Origin: DASRHY01 sp035650275
GTDB taxonomy: Bacteria; Actinomycetota; Actinomycetes; Propionibacteriales; Kribbellaceae
Length of the DNA stretch: 64,000 nucleotides
Reading direction: 5' to 3'
Assembly (NCBI GenBank): GCA_035650275.1
Contig: DASRHY010000196.1
Span: 1 to 64,000, forward strand
Numbering within the stretch: the stretch's first letter is position 1; each line of letters starts with the position of its first letter. The position numbers and the translations under genes are program-made. Under the pieces are notes generated by a model. The model ran no database searches. It was not told the origin of the DNA and was given only the letters and a program-made list of their open reading frames with translations. Positions 33,703-41,261 of the stretch are shown in pieces.

Positions 33703-34826
33703 CCGACACCGCGGTGCCGGGTCTCGCCGTACTGGTGGCCGAGCTGCAGAGCGTCGGCCTCCGGGTGGAGACGCCGACCGAGACCCGTACCGGCGGTGCC
33801 GGGCCGTCCGACTCCGGCATGCTCTGGGTCGAGGGCGTGCCGGTCACCGCGCCGACCAGGAGCCGCTCGCCGTACGTGCTCCGGCCCGAGGACGAGGGCG
33901 AGGCGATCTACCGCGACGGCGTCCGGCTGGCGGCCGCGTCCCGGACCCGGCGGCCGCGGTACTACGACCTGGAGACCGCCGACGGGGTGCCGTACTGGAA
34001 GATCGCACTGCTGCACCTGGACTCGGTGGCGAGCACCGTGGTGCAGACCTGCTCGTACTGGGGCAACGCCGACCAGTGCAAGTTCTGTGGCATCGAGGTG
34101 TCGCTGGCCGCCGGGCGGACGGTGGTGCGCAAGACGCCGGCCCAGCTGGCCGAGGTCGCGGCGGCGGCGAAGCGGTTGGACGGCGCCGTGGACGCCACCC
34201 TGACCACCGGCAGCTCGAATGCGCCGGACCGCGGCGCTCGGTACGTCGCCCGGTGCGCGGAGGCGATCAAGGACGCGGCCGGGCTGCCGGTGGAGGCCCA
34301 GTTCGAGCCGCCTCGCGACCTCGACGTACTGCCCGAGGTCCGCGACCTCGGCGTCGACTCGGTCGGCATTCACGTGGAGAGCTTCGACCCGGTGGTCCTC
34401 GCGCATGTCGCGCCGGGCAAGGCCCGCACCGGGATCGAGTACTACTTCGAGACCTGGCGGCGGGCGGTCGAGGTGTTCGGCCCGGGCAAGGTGTCGACGT
34501 ACGTGATCCTCGGGATGGGCGAGGACCCGGACCTGACCGTGCAGGGCTGCCGCCGCGCCGTCGACGTGGGTGTCTACCCGTTCATCGTGCCGCTGCGGCC
34601 GGTGGCGGGCAGCCTGATGGAGGACGTGGTCCCGCCGAGTGCGGCCTACGCCGAGAGCATCTATCGGCGGGTGGTGCCGTACATGGTTGCCCGGGGCATG
34701 GATGCCGCCGGCGCCGGTGCCGGCTGTGCACGCTGTCAGGCGTGCTCGGCGATGAACCTGTTCAAGACCGAGGACGCACTGCCCCTGATCCAGCTCGGCC
34801 GGCGGCCGGACGAGGGCGCGGCATGA
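33699..34826 (+). CDS. MSMEG_0568-family radical SAM protein (NitD-like)
   Basis: Radical SAM enzyme of 375 residues. The iron-sulfur cysteines are in TCSYWGNADQCKFCGIEV, a C-x8-C-x2-C spacing (C118, C127, C130) instead of CxxxCxxC, as in the MSMEG_0568 family. TTGSSNAPDRGARYVARC, SVGIHVESFDP and YVILGMGEDPDLT follow the BioB/ThiH-like barrel. A C-terminal GCARCQAC (about 345-352) probably binds an auxiliary cluster. It is one of the invariant proteins of Nit1C clusters. Reaction unknown. GTG 33699 overlaps the preceding stop and the gene overlaps the GNAT gene by four bases. Confidence 0.88.
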   Translation: MTDTAVPGLAVLVAELQSVGLRVETPTETRTGGAGPSDSGMLWVEGVPVTAPTRSRSPYVLRPEDEGEAIYRDGVRLAAASRTRRPRYYDLETADGVPYWKIALLHLDSVASTVVQTCSYWGNADQCKFCGIEVSLAAGRTVVRKTPAQLAEVAAAAKRLDGAVDATLTTGSSNAPDRGARYVARCAEAIKDAAGLPVEAQFEPPRDLDVLPEVRDLGVDSVGIHVESFDPVVLAHVAPGKARTGIEYYFETWRRAVEVFGPGKVSTYVILGMGEDPDLTVQGCRRAVDVGVYPFIVPLRPVAGSLMEDVVPPSAAYAESIYRRVVPYMVARGMDAAGAGAGCARCQACSAMNLFKTEDALPLIQLGRRPDEGAA

Positions 34827-35287
34827 GGTCCGGACTGGTACTGGAGACCCGGATCGCGGTCGCGGTCTCCGACGCCGACCTGACCGCGCACCACCGGATC
34901 CGGCAGGCCGTGTTCGTGGACGAGCAGCGGATCTTCGCCGGCTCGGACGTCGACGCGCACGACTCCGGTGGCGAGGCGCTCAGGGTGCTGGCGAGGTACG
35001 ACGGGGTGCCGGCCGGAACGGTCCGGCTGTACCCGCTGGACAACCGCGGAACATGGCAGGGCGATCGGCTCGCGGTGCTGCCCCGGTTCCGTGCGCACAA
35101 CGTCGGCGGCCCGCTGGTGCGGTACGCGGTCGCGACCGCGGGCTCGCTCGGCGGGTCCGTGATGGTCGCGCACATCCAGCCGCCCAACGTGCGGTTCTTC
35201 GAACGGCTCGGCTGGAGCCGCGACGGCGAGCCGGAGACCTACTGCGGGCTGCCGCACCAGCCCATGCGCATCGCACTGAGTACATGA
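34823..35287 (+). CDS. GNAT N-acetyltransferase, MSMEG_0567/Sll0786 (NitE) family
   Basis: Acyl-CoA-dependent N-acyltransferase of 154 residues: HHRIRQAVFVDEQRIFAGSD at the start, LARYDGVPAGTVRLYPLD, GDRLAVLPRFRAHNVGGPLV (acetyl-CoA loop, degenerate) and MVAHIQPPNVRFFERLGWSRDGE. This is the acyltransferase of Nit1C clusters, encoded directly after the radical SAM enzyme in all of them; in many genomes it is fused to the AIR-synthase-like protein, which here is separate at 22.2 kb. Substrate unknown. The ATG overlaps the radical-SAM stop (ATGA). Confidence 0.87.
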   Translation: MRSGLVLETRIAVAVSDADLTAHHRIRQAVFVDEQRIFAGSDVDAHDSGGEALRVLARYDGVPAGTVRLYPLDNRGTWQGDRLAVLPRFRAHNVGGPLVRYAVATAGSLGGSVMVAHIQPPNVRFFERLGWSRDGEPETYCGLPHQPMRIALST

Positions 35288-35309
35288 GGCGAGATGAGGG
35301 AGAGCCCCG

Positions 35310-36167
35310 ATGGCAGCAGTTGAGAAGGTCCGTGGCCGGGTCATCGACGCGCACAGCCACATCGGCGAGATGGCGGCGTGGAAGTTCTACAACCTGGCCG
35401 AGCCGGTCAAGCCGACCGTGTACGAGTTCGCCACCCCACAGGACTACCTGCGCCAGCTGGACAGCGTCGGGGTCGAGCGCGGGCTGGTGCTGTCGAACTA
35501 CGGCATCCCGGTGCAGGAGCAGCCGTTCTCGCTGAACGAGCTCGTGCTGGACGCGGCGCAGAACCACGACCGGCTGGTCGGCGGGCTGTGGGTGTCGTTC
35601 CTGCCGCAGAACAAGGAGCTCACCCTGAAGACGCTCGAGCTGGCCGGCGAGCGCGGCATCGTCGCGCTGAAGACCACGTTCCTGCTCGGCGGCAACCCGG
35701 ACCCGAACGGCTGGGACGACGAGACCCGCGAGATCGCCGAGGCCTGCTTCGACGCCGCCGAGCGGCACGACCTGGTGTTCCACTTCCACACCAGCGCCGG
35801 CGGCAGCTCGGACATCAACAACTTCGTGCCGCTGGTCGAGAAGTACGGCAAGCGGATCAAGATCTACCTGGTCCATTTCGGCGGCGGCGCAAGCGGTCAC
35901 ATCAAGCTGGTGCCGCAGTTCCTGGACTGGGTCGAGCAGGGCTTCAAGGTGTACTGCGACACCACCTGGACGATCGGCTTCGGTGCCCGCTGGCTGCTGA
36001 CCGAGATCGAGCGCCGGGGGATCGGCGAGGACCGGGTGCTGTTCGCGTCCGACGAACCGTGGAGCGACTTCTGGGGCGAGTACTGGAAGATCAACGGTGC
36101 TCCGGTCGGTGACGAGCTGAAGAACCGCATCCTGCACCGCAACTTCGAGGAGCTCTACGTCCGCTGA
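35310..36167 (+). CDS. Amidohydrolase (amidohydro_2 type), end of the radical-SAM operon
   Basis: TIM-barrel metal hydrolase or decarboxylase of 285 residues. Metal ligands visible: VIDAHSHIGEM (HxH, about 12-14), VFHFHTSAGG, YLVHFGGG and FASDEPWSDFW (Asp near 247). It is closest in pattern to the amidohydrolase-2 family (OMP decarboxylase-like/isatin or gallate decarboxylase relatives). In this locus it occupies the place where a nitrilase is usually found in Nit1C clusters, so it may hydrolyse or decarboxylate the cluster's amide or acid. ATG 35310 has GAGGGAGA upstream, 23 bases after the GNAT stop. Confidence 0.85.
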   Translation: MAAVEKVRGRVIDAHSHIGEMAAWKFYNLAEPVKPTVYEFATPQDYLRQLDSVGVERGLVLSNYGIPVQEQPFSLNELVLDAAQNHDRLVGGLWVSFLPQNKELTLKTLELAGERGIVALKTTFLLGGNPDPNGWDDETREIAEACFDAAERHDLVFHFHTSAGGSSDINNFVPLVEKYGKRIKIYLVHFGGGASGHIKLVPQFLDWVEQGFKVYCDTTWTIGFGARWLLTEIERRGIGEDRVLFASDEPWSDFWGEYWKINGAPVGDELKNRILHRNFEELYVR

Positions 36168-36267
36168 GCGGACACGGCGCCGTAACGAAGCGGGCCGCTG
36201 TGCCGATGGGGCGTGTAGGGGGTCGGCATCGGTCCTTGATGCGGGGTGGGGCTCGAGGAGGGGAACC

Positions 36268-38160
36268 GTGGGAAAGCTGCCGATCGCGCTGTGTGGTGCG
36301 CTGCTGATCGTCCCGGCACTAGTGGCGGTGAGTATCGCACCGGCGACCGCGGCGGTGCCGTCTGCAGCAGTGTCCGGATCGTCGACGACGTCAGGGGCGC
36401 CGTCGAAGGTCCCGACATTGCTGCGCGACCGTGCCGCCAAGGTCGGTGCCGCGGTGTCCGCGAGGGCGTCGGCCGGTGAGCGGCAGGCGGAGGCCCGCGA
36501 CCTGTCCGCCGGCGTCATGGGGATCGACGCGGCGGGCGGCATCGACGTACAGATCCATGCGGCCGCACCGGTGAGCGCCGCGCAGGCCGCACAGCTGACC
36601 GGTCTCGGCGCCACGGTCCTGAACAACTCGGCATCGTTCCCGGACGTGCCCGGCGCCGAGCTCCCGGAGACCGGCCTGGTCCGTGCGGTGGTGCCGTACG
36701 ACCGCCTGGACGCGGTGGCCGCGCTGGGCTGGGTGACGGCTCTGCGGCCGTCGCTGCGGCCAGCCGTGGACGTCGGTCCGATCACCGCCGAAGGTGTCGG
36801 TCTGCACAAGGCCGATGTGGCCCAGTCCCGCGGCCTGACCGGACGCGGCCAGAAGATCGGCGCGATCTCCGGTGACGTCGACCACCTCGCCGACTCGGTC
36901 GCCCAGGGTGAGCTTCCCGCCGACGTCCAGGTGCTCCGCCAGGCGGCGTACGACGATGACGAAGGCACCGCGATGCTGGAGATCATCCACGACCTCGCGC
37001 CGGGCGCGAAGCTGGCCTACGCGTCGACCCGCGACACGACGGCGGAGTACGTCGAGGCGTTCCACGTGCTCGCCGCCGCGGGCGTCACGATGATCGCCGA
37101 AGACATCGCGCTGGACGACGAGCCGGCGTTCCAGCAGGGCATCGGCGCGGCGACCGCGGAGGCGCTCGCCCGGCACGGCATCTGGGTCAGCTCCTCGTCG
37201 GGCAACCTGGGCAACCGGCACGCGCCGCGGGTCACCGCGTCCGGGACCGGCACGGGTCCGGACGGCACCAGCGGGCCTTTCACCGGCTGCCCGGACGCGC
37301 CGGACAACGTGGTGCGGCTGCGCGGTGCGGACACCACGTACGACCTGAACCTGCTGCCCGGCGCGACGGTCATGCCGTCGCTGCAGTGGAGCGAGCCGCG
37401 GGCGGTGTTCCCCACAGCGGGCCAAGGTGGCTTCACCGACCTCAACCTCTACCTGCTGGACGGCACCGGCACCCGCTGCCTGGCGTTCAGCAACGCCGTC
37501 CAGGCCAACGGGGTCGGCGACACCATCGAGCAGTTCATCTACGAGAACACCACCGGTGCGGCGCAGCCGGCCAAGCTGGTCGTCGATGTTCAGGGGACGT
37601 CGTCGGCCCGCAGCGCACCGGTGCTGGATCTGCGCTGGCGGGCACTGTCGGCCGGGGTGCAGACCCTCGACCCGCCGGAGCCGGCCGGATCGCTGAACCC
37701 GGACGCCAACTATCTCGGCTTCGCGACCAGCGCCGGCGCGGTCAACGCGACGCCGCCGGTGCTGGACCCGGCGACGATCGCGCTGGAGCCGTTCAGCGCT
37801 GCCGGCCCGGTCCAGATCCTCACTACGACGCGGTGCGCACGTGGCAAGGCCGGGCCGTGCGAGGGCGTGCCGGGTAGTCCGGCGCGGACGTTCGTGGCGC
37901 CGCTGTGGGTGGCGACCGACGGCGTCTCGGTGAGTGGTGCCGGTGGCTTCGGCTCCGGTACCTGCCCGACCACGGTGCAGGGCCAGTGCCGCTTCTTCGG
38001 TACGTCGGCGTCCGCGCCGACCGCGGCGGGTGTGGCGGCGCTCACCCGGCAGGAGTTCGGCGGCCGGATCCACCCGGTCGTTCTGAACGCGATCCTCGCC
38101 GTGCGGGCCGTCCACCGCGCCGGTCCGGGCTTCGGAGCGGGGGTGCTCAGCGCCCGGTAG
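36268..38160 (+). CDS. Secreted subtilase-like (S8) protein with altered catalytic site
   Basis: Exported protein of 630 residues: signal peptide of about 33 residues (MGKLPIALCGALLIVPALVA...APATAA). The subtilase core has GDVDH (Asp about 203), DDDEGTAMLEIIHDLAPGAK where the usual HGT is EGT (Glu about 232), WVSSSSGNLGNRHA as oxyanion region, and GTSASAPTAAGVAAL with the serine at about 580. Between the oxyanion region and the serine lies a roughly 300-residue insert of beta-rich sequence. The family with DEG in place of HGT may use acid residues as in sedolisins or be inactive. GTG 36268 follows GAGGAGGGG. Single gene; role unknown. Confidence 0.85.
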   Translation: MGKLPIALCGALLIVPALVAVSIAPATAAVPSAAVSGSSTTSGAPSKVPTLLRDRAAKVGAAVSARASAGERQAEARDLSAGVMGIDAAGGIDVQIHAAAPVSAAQAAQLTGLGATVLNNSASFPDVPGAELPETGLVRAVVPYDRLDAVAALGWVTALRPSLRPAVDVGPITAEGVGLHKADVAQSRGLTGRGQKIGAISGDVDHLADSVAQGELPADVQVLRQAAYDDDEGTAMLEIIHDLAPGAKLAYASTRDTTAEYVEAFHVLAAAGVTMIAEDIALDDEPAFQQGIGAATAEALARHGIWVSSSSGNLGNRHAPRVTASGTGTGPDGTSGPFTGCPDAPDNVVRLRGADTTYDLNLLPGATVMPSLQWSEPRAVFPTAGQGGFTDLNLYLLDGTGTRCLAFSNAVQANGVGDTIEQFIYENTTGAAQPAKLVVDVQGTSSARSAPVLDLRWRALSAGVQTLDPPEPAGSLNPDANYLGFATSAGAVNATPPVLDPATIALEPFSAAGPVQILTTTRCARGKAGPCEGVPGSPARTFVAPLWVATDGVSVSGAGGFGSGTCPTTVQGQCRFFGTSASAPTAAGVAALTRQEFGGRIHPVVLNAILAVRAVHRAGPGFGAGVLSAR

Positions 38161-38186
38161 CGGCGAGATCCGGTAGGACTGGGTGC

Positions 38187-38732
38187 ATGCGGATCGCGAT
38201 CCTCGGCGGCACCCGGTTCATCGGACGGCACATCGCGGACCGGCTCGTCGCCGACGGCCACGACCTGCTGCTGGTGCACCGGGGCGAGCACGAGCCCGGC
38301 GAACTGCCGGCGGCCGAGCATGCACACGTCGACCGGCACGACGCGGCGGCGCTGAGCGCTGCGGTGAAGCCGTTCGGGGCCGAGGCCGTGGTGGACGTGT
38401 CCGCGATGAACGCCGTAGCCGCCGACGCTGCGCTGGCCGCGTCGTACCGGCTGTTCGCGGACCAGATCCTCGCCGCCGCCGGTCGCGGCGCCGAGCTGGT
38501 CACGGTGCCCGATGACCTGCTGCCCGACGACCTGCGGATCACCCGTGCGATCGGCCAGCACCTGCTGATGGACGCCGCCAAGGCGCGCGACGTCCTCGGC
38601 TGGACCGAGTCCGACCCGCCGGCGACCCTGCTCCGGTCGGTCCGCTGGCATCTGGAGAACCCCGATCCGGACCAGGCCGACGACTGGTCCGCCGATGATC
38701 GCGCACTAGCGTCGCGGCGTACTCCCGCGTAG
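38187..38732 (+). CDS. NAD-dependent epimerase/dehydratase-like protein with internal deletion
   Basis: Protein of 181 residues. The first 80 residues are a good Rossmann start (MRIAILGGTRFIGRHIADRL, LLLVHRGEHEPGELP, VVDVSAMNA). The last 80 match the C-terminal part of extended SDRs (ELVTVPDDLLPDDLRITRAI, DAAKARDVLGWTESDP). The middle, with the catalytic Tyr-x3-Lys and substrate loop, is missing at about residue 85-90, so the protein is about 130 residues short but the frame is intact. It is probably a decayed enzyme. It converges on and overlaps the MarR gene end by 27 bases. Confidence 0.75.
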   Translation: MRIAILGGTRFIGRHIADRLVADGHDLLLVHRGEHEPGELPAAEHAHVDRHDAAALSAAVKPFGAEAVVDVSAMNAVAADAALAASYRLFADQILAAAGRGAELVTVPDDLLPDDLRITRAIGQHLLMDAAKARDVLGWTESDPPATLLRSVRWHLENPDPDQADDWSADDRALASRRTPA

Positions 38733-39146
38733 TCCTTCGGCCAGCGCTTCCAGCGCGGGCAGGGCGTCGAGCAGCTTGGCGGTGTCCTCGTCCGGGAGAC
38801 CGGCCACGATCGCGGTGACGGTCTCGGTCCGGCGTTTCACGATCCGCGTCATCGCACGCCGGCCGGGCGCAGTGGCCTCGAGCCGGACGGCGCGCTGGTC
38901 GGCCGGGTCGGCCAGCCGGCGGACCAGGCCGGCGCCGTCCAGCGCGGTCACCACCCGGGACAGCATGGTCTTGTTCAGGCCTTCCAGCTCGGCCAGCTCC
39001 GCCAGTCCGATCGGGCCGCGGCCGACCACCAGTCCCAGTACCGAGGCCTGAGTGGGGGTGAGGTCCTCGGTCGATGCGGACGCGTTCAGCATCCGCGCCA
39101 GCCGTCCGATCACCCGGCGTAGCCGGATCACCTCGTCAGCGTCCAC
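38706..39146 (-). CDS. MarR-family transcriptional regulator
   Basis: Winged-helix regulator of 146 residues: VIRLRRVIGRLARMLNASA, LTPTQASVLGLVVGRGPIGL, ELAELEGLNKTMLSRVVTALDGAGLVRRLADPADQRAVRLEATAPG (recognition helix and wing), then the C-terminal dimer helices. GTG 39146 is chosen over ATG 39200: GGGAAGG lies eight bases before it, and the longer start would place the operator inside the gene. It is divergent from the MFS exporter, the standard MarR-drug-pump arrangement. Confidence 0.88.
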   Translation of the reverse strand: MDADEVIRLRRVIGRLARMLNASASTEDLTPTQASVLGLVVGRGPIGLAELAELEGLNKTMLSRVVTALDGAGLVRRLADPADQRAVRLEATAPGRRAMTRIVKRRTETVTAIVAGLPDEDTAKLLDALPALEALAEGLRGSTPRR

Positions 39147-39177
39147 GCCTGGCACCTTCCCGAGTCGTGGTAAACCG

Positions 39178-39201
39178 GTTGATTGCCTGCCGGCAAGCAA
39201 C
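39178..39201. promoter_or_regulatory. Candidate MarR operator
   Basis: GTTGATTGCC-TGCC-GGCAAGCAAC: ten-base arms, nine of ten matching, between the MarR gene and the MFS gene. TTGC/GCAA half sites of this type are common for MarR-family repressors. Likely repression of both genes. Confidence 0.65.
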
Positions 39202-39250
39202 TTACTCTGTGTCGTGACATCTCAGCCTCTGATGGGGGGCGCATTCGGCG

Positions 39251-40711
39251 TTGGAACTCGTGGGACGGGCCGGACCGGCGGGCCGGGAGGCGGTCGACCT
39301 CGCTGTCGTTGAGCCGTCCCCGGTCCCGCCGGCCGACGCTATCGGCTCGGCGTCGCCGCGGCGATGGCTGGTGTTCGGCGTGCTGGCGATCGCACTGTTC
39401 ATGGTCTCGGTCGACCAGACCATCGTCGCCACCGCGCTGTACGACATCCAGGGCGACCTGAACGCCGAGCTGAGCTGGGCCGGCTGGACCATCACCGCGT
39501 ACGCGCTGGGGCAGATCGTCGCGCTGCCGCTGGCGGGCCGGATCGGCGACCAGTTCGGTCGCAAGCGGGTGCTGCTGGTGGCGGTGGCCGTGTTCACCAT
39601 GACGTCACTGTGCGTCGGGTTCGCGCCGAACATCCAGACCCTGGTCGCGCTGCGTGCGGTGCAGGCACTCGGCGGCGGGGCGTTCATGCCGTGCGCGACC
39701 GGGCTGATCGCCGAGCACTTCGGGCCGAACCGGGACCGGGCGGTCGGCATGTTCACCAGCATCTTTCCGATCGGCGGCATGATCGGCCCGATCCTCGGCG
39801 GCGTGCTGGTGACGTACTGGTCCTGGCGGTTCATCTTCTTGGTCAACGTGCCGATCGGGGTCCTGCTGCTGGTCCTGGCCGCACGGATCGTGACCGAGCG
39901 CGGCATCGCGGACCGGCCCCGGGGCAGGCTGGACGTCGGCGGCGTCGTGCTGTTCGGCGCCATGCTGCTGGCGACCATGTTCGCGCTGACCCGGCTGAAG
40001 GACGGGCGCGAAGCATTCACCGATCCCTGGTTCGTGCTGCCGGGCGGCCTCGCCATCGTGACCGCGGTGCTGTTCCTGCAGCACGCCCGCCGGCACCAGG
40101 CCCCGTTCATCTCGATGCGGCTGCTCAAGGGCAGGCATTTCGCCGGCATGAACGTGCTGAACGTGCTGTTCGGCGGTGCCGTGATGGGCGCCAGCGCCCT
40201 GGTGCCGCTGTACGCCCAGGAGCGGTTCGGCCTCGACGCGCTGGCGGCCGGCGGGCTGCTCACCGCCCGCGGGGTCGGGATGATCTGCACGGCCGCGCTT
40301 GCGGTGCTGGCGCTGCGGCACCTCGGGCACCGGATCCCGGCGCTGGCCGGCTTCGTCGCGCTCGGTGCCGGGCTCGGGATGCTGGCGTTCGCGCCGCCGG
40401 ACGGGATGTCGCCGACCGCCTGGCTGGCGCTCAGTGCCGGGATCAGCGGGGTCGGTATGGGCCTGGCCGTCCCGGCGATCAACAACGCCGGCCTGCAGCT
40501 GGCGCCGGACCAGCTCGGGGTGCTCGCAGGCCTTCGCGGGATGTTCCGGCAGACCGGCGGGATCATCGCGATCTCGGTCACCACGGCGGTGGTCAGCGGC
40601 AGCGCCCATCCGGCCACGACGCACGCCCATACATTCCTGGTCCTGGCGGGACTCATCGTGCTCGCGTTGCCGCTGGTCTTCAGCACTCCGGAGCACAAGG
40701 GCAACTGGTGA
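39251..40711 (+). CDS. MFS transporter, DHA2 (14-helix drug:H+ antiporter) family
   Basis: Membrane exporter of about 486 residues. First helix WLVFGVLAIALFMVSVDQTI with the DHA2 motif D-x-T-I-V-x-x-A-L (DQTIVATALYDIQ), motif A GRIGDQFGRKRVLL, motif C GGMIGPILGGVLVTYWSWRF, ending in VLAGLIVLALPLVF. Paired with the MarR repressor. The start is uncertain: the frame begins at TTG 39251, and GTG 39260 is an alternative; neither has a well-spaced ribosome site, and the GGGGGG at 39233-39238 is rather far away. Substrate unknown, probably a drug or dye. Confidence 0.88.
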   Translation: MELVGRAGPAGREAVDLAVVEPSPVPPADAIGSASPRRWLVFGVLAIALFMVSVDQTIVATALYDIQGDLNAELSWAGWTITAYALGQIVALPLAGRIGDQFGRKRVLLVAVAVFTMTSLCVGFAPNIQTLVALRAVQALGGGAFMPCATGLIAEHFGPNRDRAVGMFTSIFPIGGMIGPILGGVLVTYWSWRFIFLVNVPIGVLLLVLAARIVTERGIADRPRGRLDVGGVVLFGAMLLATMFALTRLKDGREAFTDPWFVLPGGLAIVTAVLFLQHARRHQAPFISMRLLKGRHFAGMNVLNVLFGGAVMGASALVPLYAQERFGLDALAAGGLLTARGVGMICTAALAVLALRHLGHRIPALAGFVALGAGLGMLAFAPPDGMSPTAWLALSAGISGVGMGLAVPAINNAGLQLAPDQLGVLAGLRGMFRQTGGIIAISVTTAVVSGSAHPATTHAHTFLVLAGLIVLALPLVFSTPEHKGNW

Positions 40712-40743
40712 GAACCGATTTCGCGGTCTGCCAGCCTCGCGTG

Positions 40744-40749
40744 TATCCT
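40744..40749 (+). promoter_or_regulatory. Possible -10 element of the tRNA-Thr/tRNA-Met/rpmG unit
   Basis: TATCCT, 17 bases before the mature 5' end of tRNA-Thr. No convincing -35 is visible. Placement fits a stable RNA promoter. Confidence 0.35.
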
Positions 40750-40766
40750 CGACCCTCGGCGGTAGC

Positions 40767-40839
40767 GCCCCTTTAGCTCAGTCGGCAGAGCGTCTCCATG
40801 GTAAGGAGAAGGTCTACGGTTCGATTCCGTAAAGGGGCT
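40767..40839 (+). tRNA. tRNA-Thr (GGT)
   Basis: 73-nucleotide cloverleaf: acceptor GCCCCTT pairs with AAGGGGC, D arm AGCTCAGTCGGCAGAGC, anticodon arm TCTCC-ATGGTAA-GGAGA with anticodon GGT, T arm ACGGTTCGATTCCGT. CCA is not encoded. First gene of the tRNA-Thr/tRNA-Met/rpmG block. Confidence 0.95.
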
Positions 40840-40874
40840 CTGGGACGGCGGCCGGGAACGGTCGTCCAACCCCT

Positions 40875-40948
40875 GGCGGGGTAGCTCAGGTGGTTAGAGC
40901 ACACGGCTCATAATCGTGGTGTCGCGGGTTCGACTCCCGCCCCCGCTA
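40875..40948 (+). tRNA. tRNA-Met (CAT), elongator type
   Basis: 74-nucleotide cloverleaf: acceptor GGCGGGG with CCCCGCT (G-U at 1-72), D arm AGCTCAGGTGGTTAGAGC, anticodon arm CACGG-CTCATAA-TCGTG, T arm GCGGGTTCGACTCCCGC. The paired 1-72 position and the position before rpmG mark it as elongator, not initiator. CCA is not encoded. Confidence 0.95.
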
Positions 40949-41012
40949 CCCACCGACCTGCAGGACGAGTACCCGAGCGCCTGACCAGCGCTCACGAGAA
41001 GAAGAGGCACCA

Positions 41013-41180
41013 GTGGCCAAGGCAAGTGACGTCCGCCCGAAGATCACGATGGCGTGCACCGTGTGCAAGGAGCGGAACTACATCACCAAGAAGAACCGGC
41101 GCAACGACCCGGACCGTCTTCAGCTGATGAAGTTCTGCCCGCGCTGCAAGGACCACACCGAGCACCGCGAGACGCGCTGA
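41013..41180 (+). CDS. rpmG: 50S ribosomal protein L33
   Basis: Ribosomal protein of 55 residues: VAKASDVRPKITMACTVCKE, then KKNRRNDPDRLQLMKFCPRC. It carries both CxxC pairs, so it is the zinc-binding (C+) form. GTG 41013. It follows tRNA-Thr and tRNA-Met, the standard actinobacterial order. A strong hairpin terminator follows, separating it from hadA, which is usually next but here lies 3.2 kb downstream. Confidence 0.97.
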   Translation: MAKASDVRPKITMACTVCKERNYITKKNRRNDPDRLQLMKFCPRCKDHTEHRETR

Positions 41181-41212
41181 CCCGGTAGCTCCCGCGCAGT
41201 ACCTTCCGCGCT

Positions 41213-41239
41213 GGGCCGTCCCGACCGGGACGGCCCTTT
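41213..41239 (+). terminator. Rho-independent terminator of rpmG
   Basis: Stem GGGCCGTCCC with GGGACGGCCC around a GACC loop, followed by TTTCGT. Perfect ten-base-pair stem 32 bases after the stop. Confidence 0.85.
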
Positions 41240-41261
41240 CGTCGTGCCCGGATCGTCGTAC

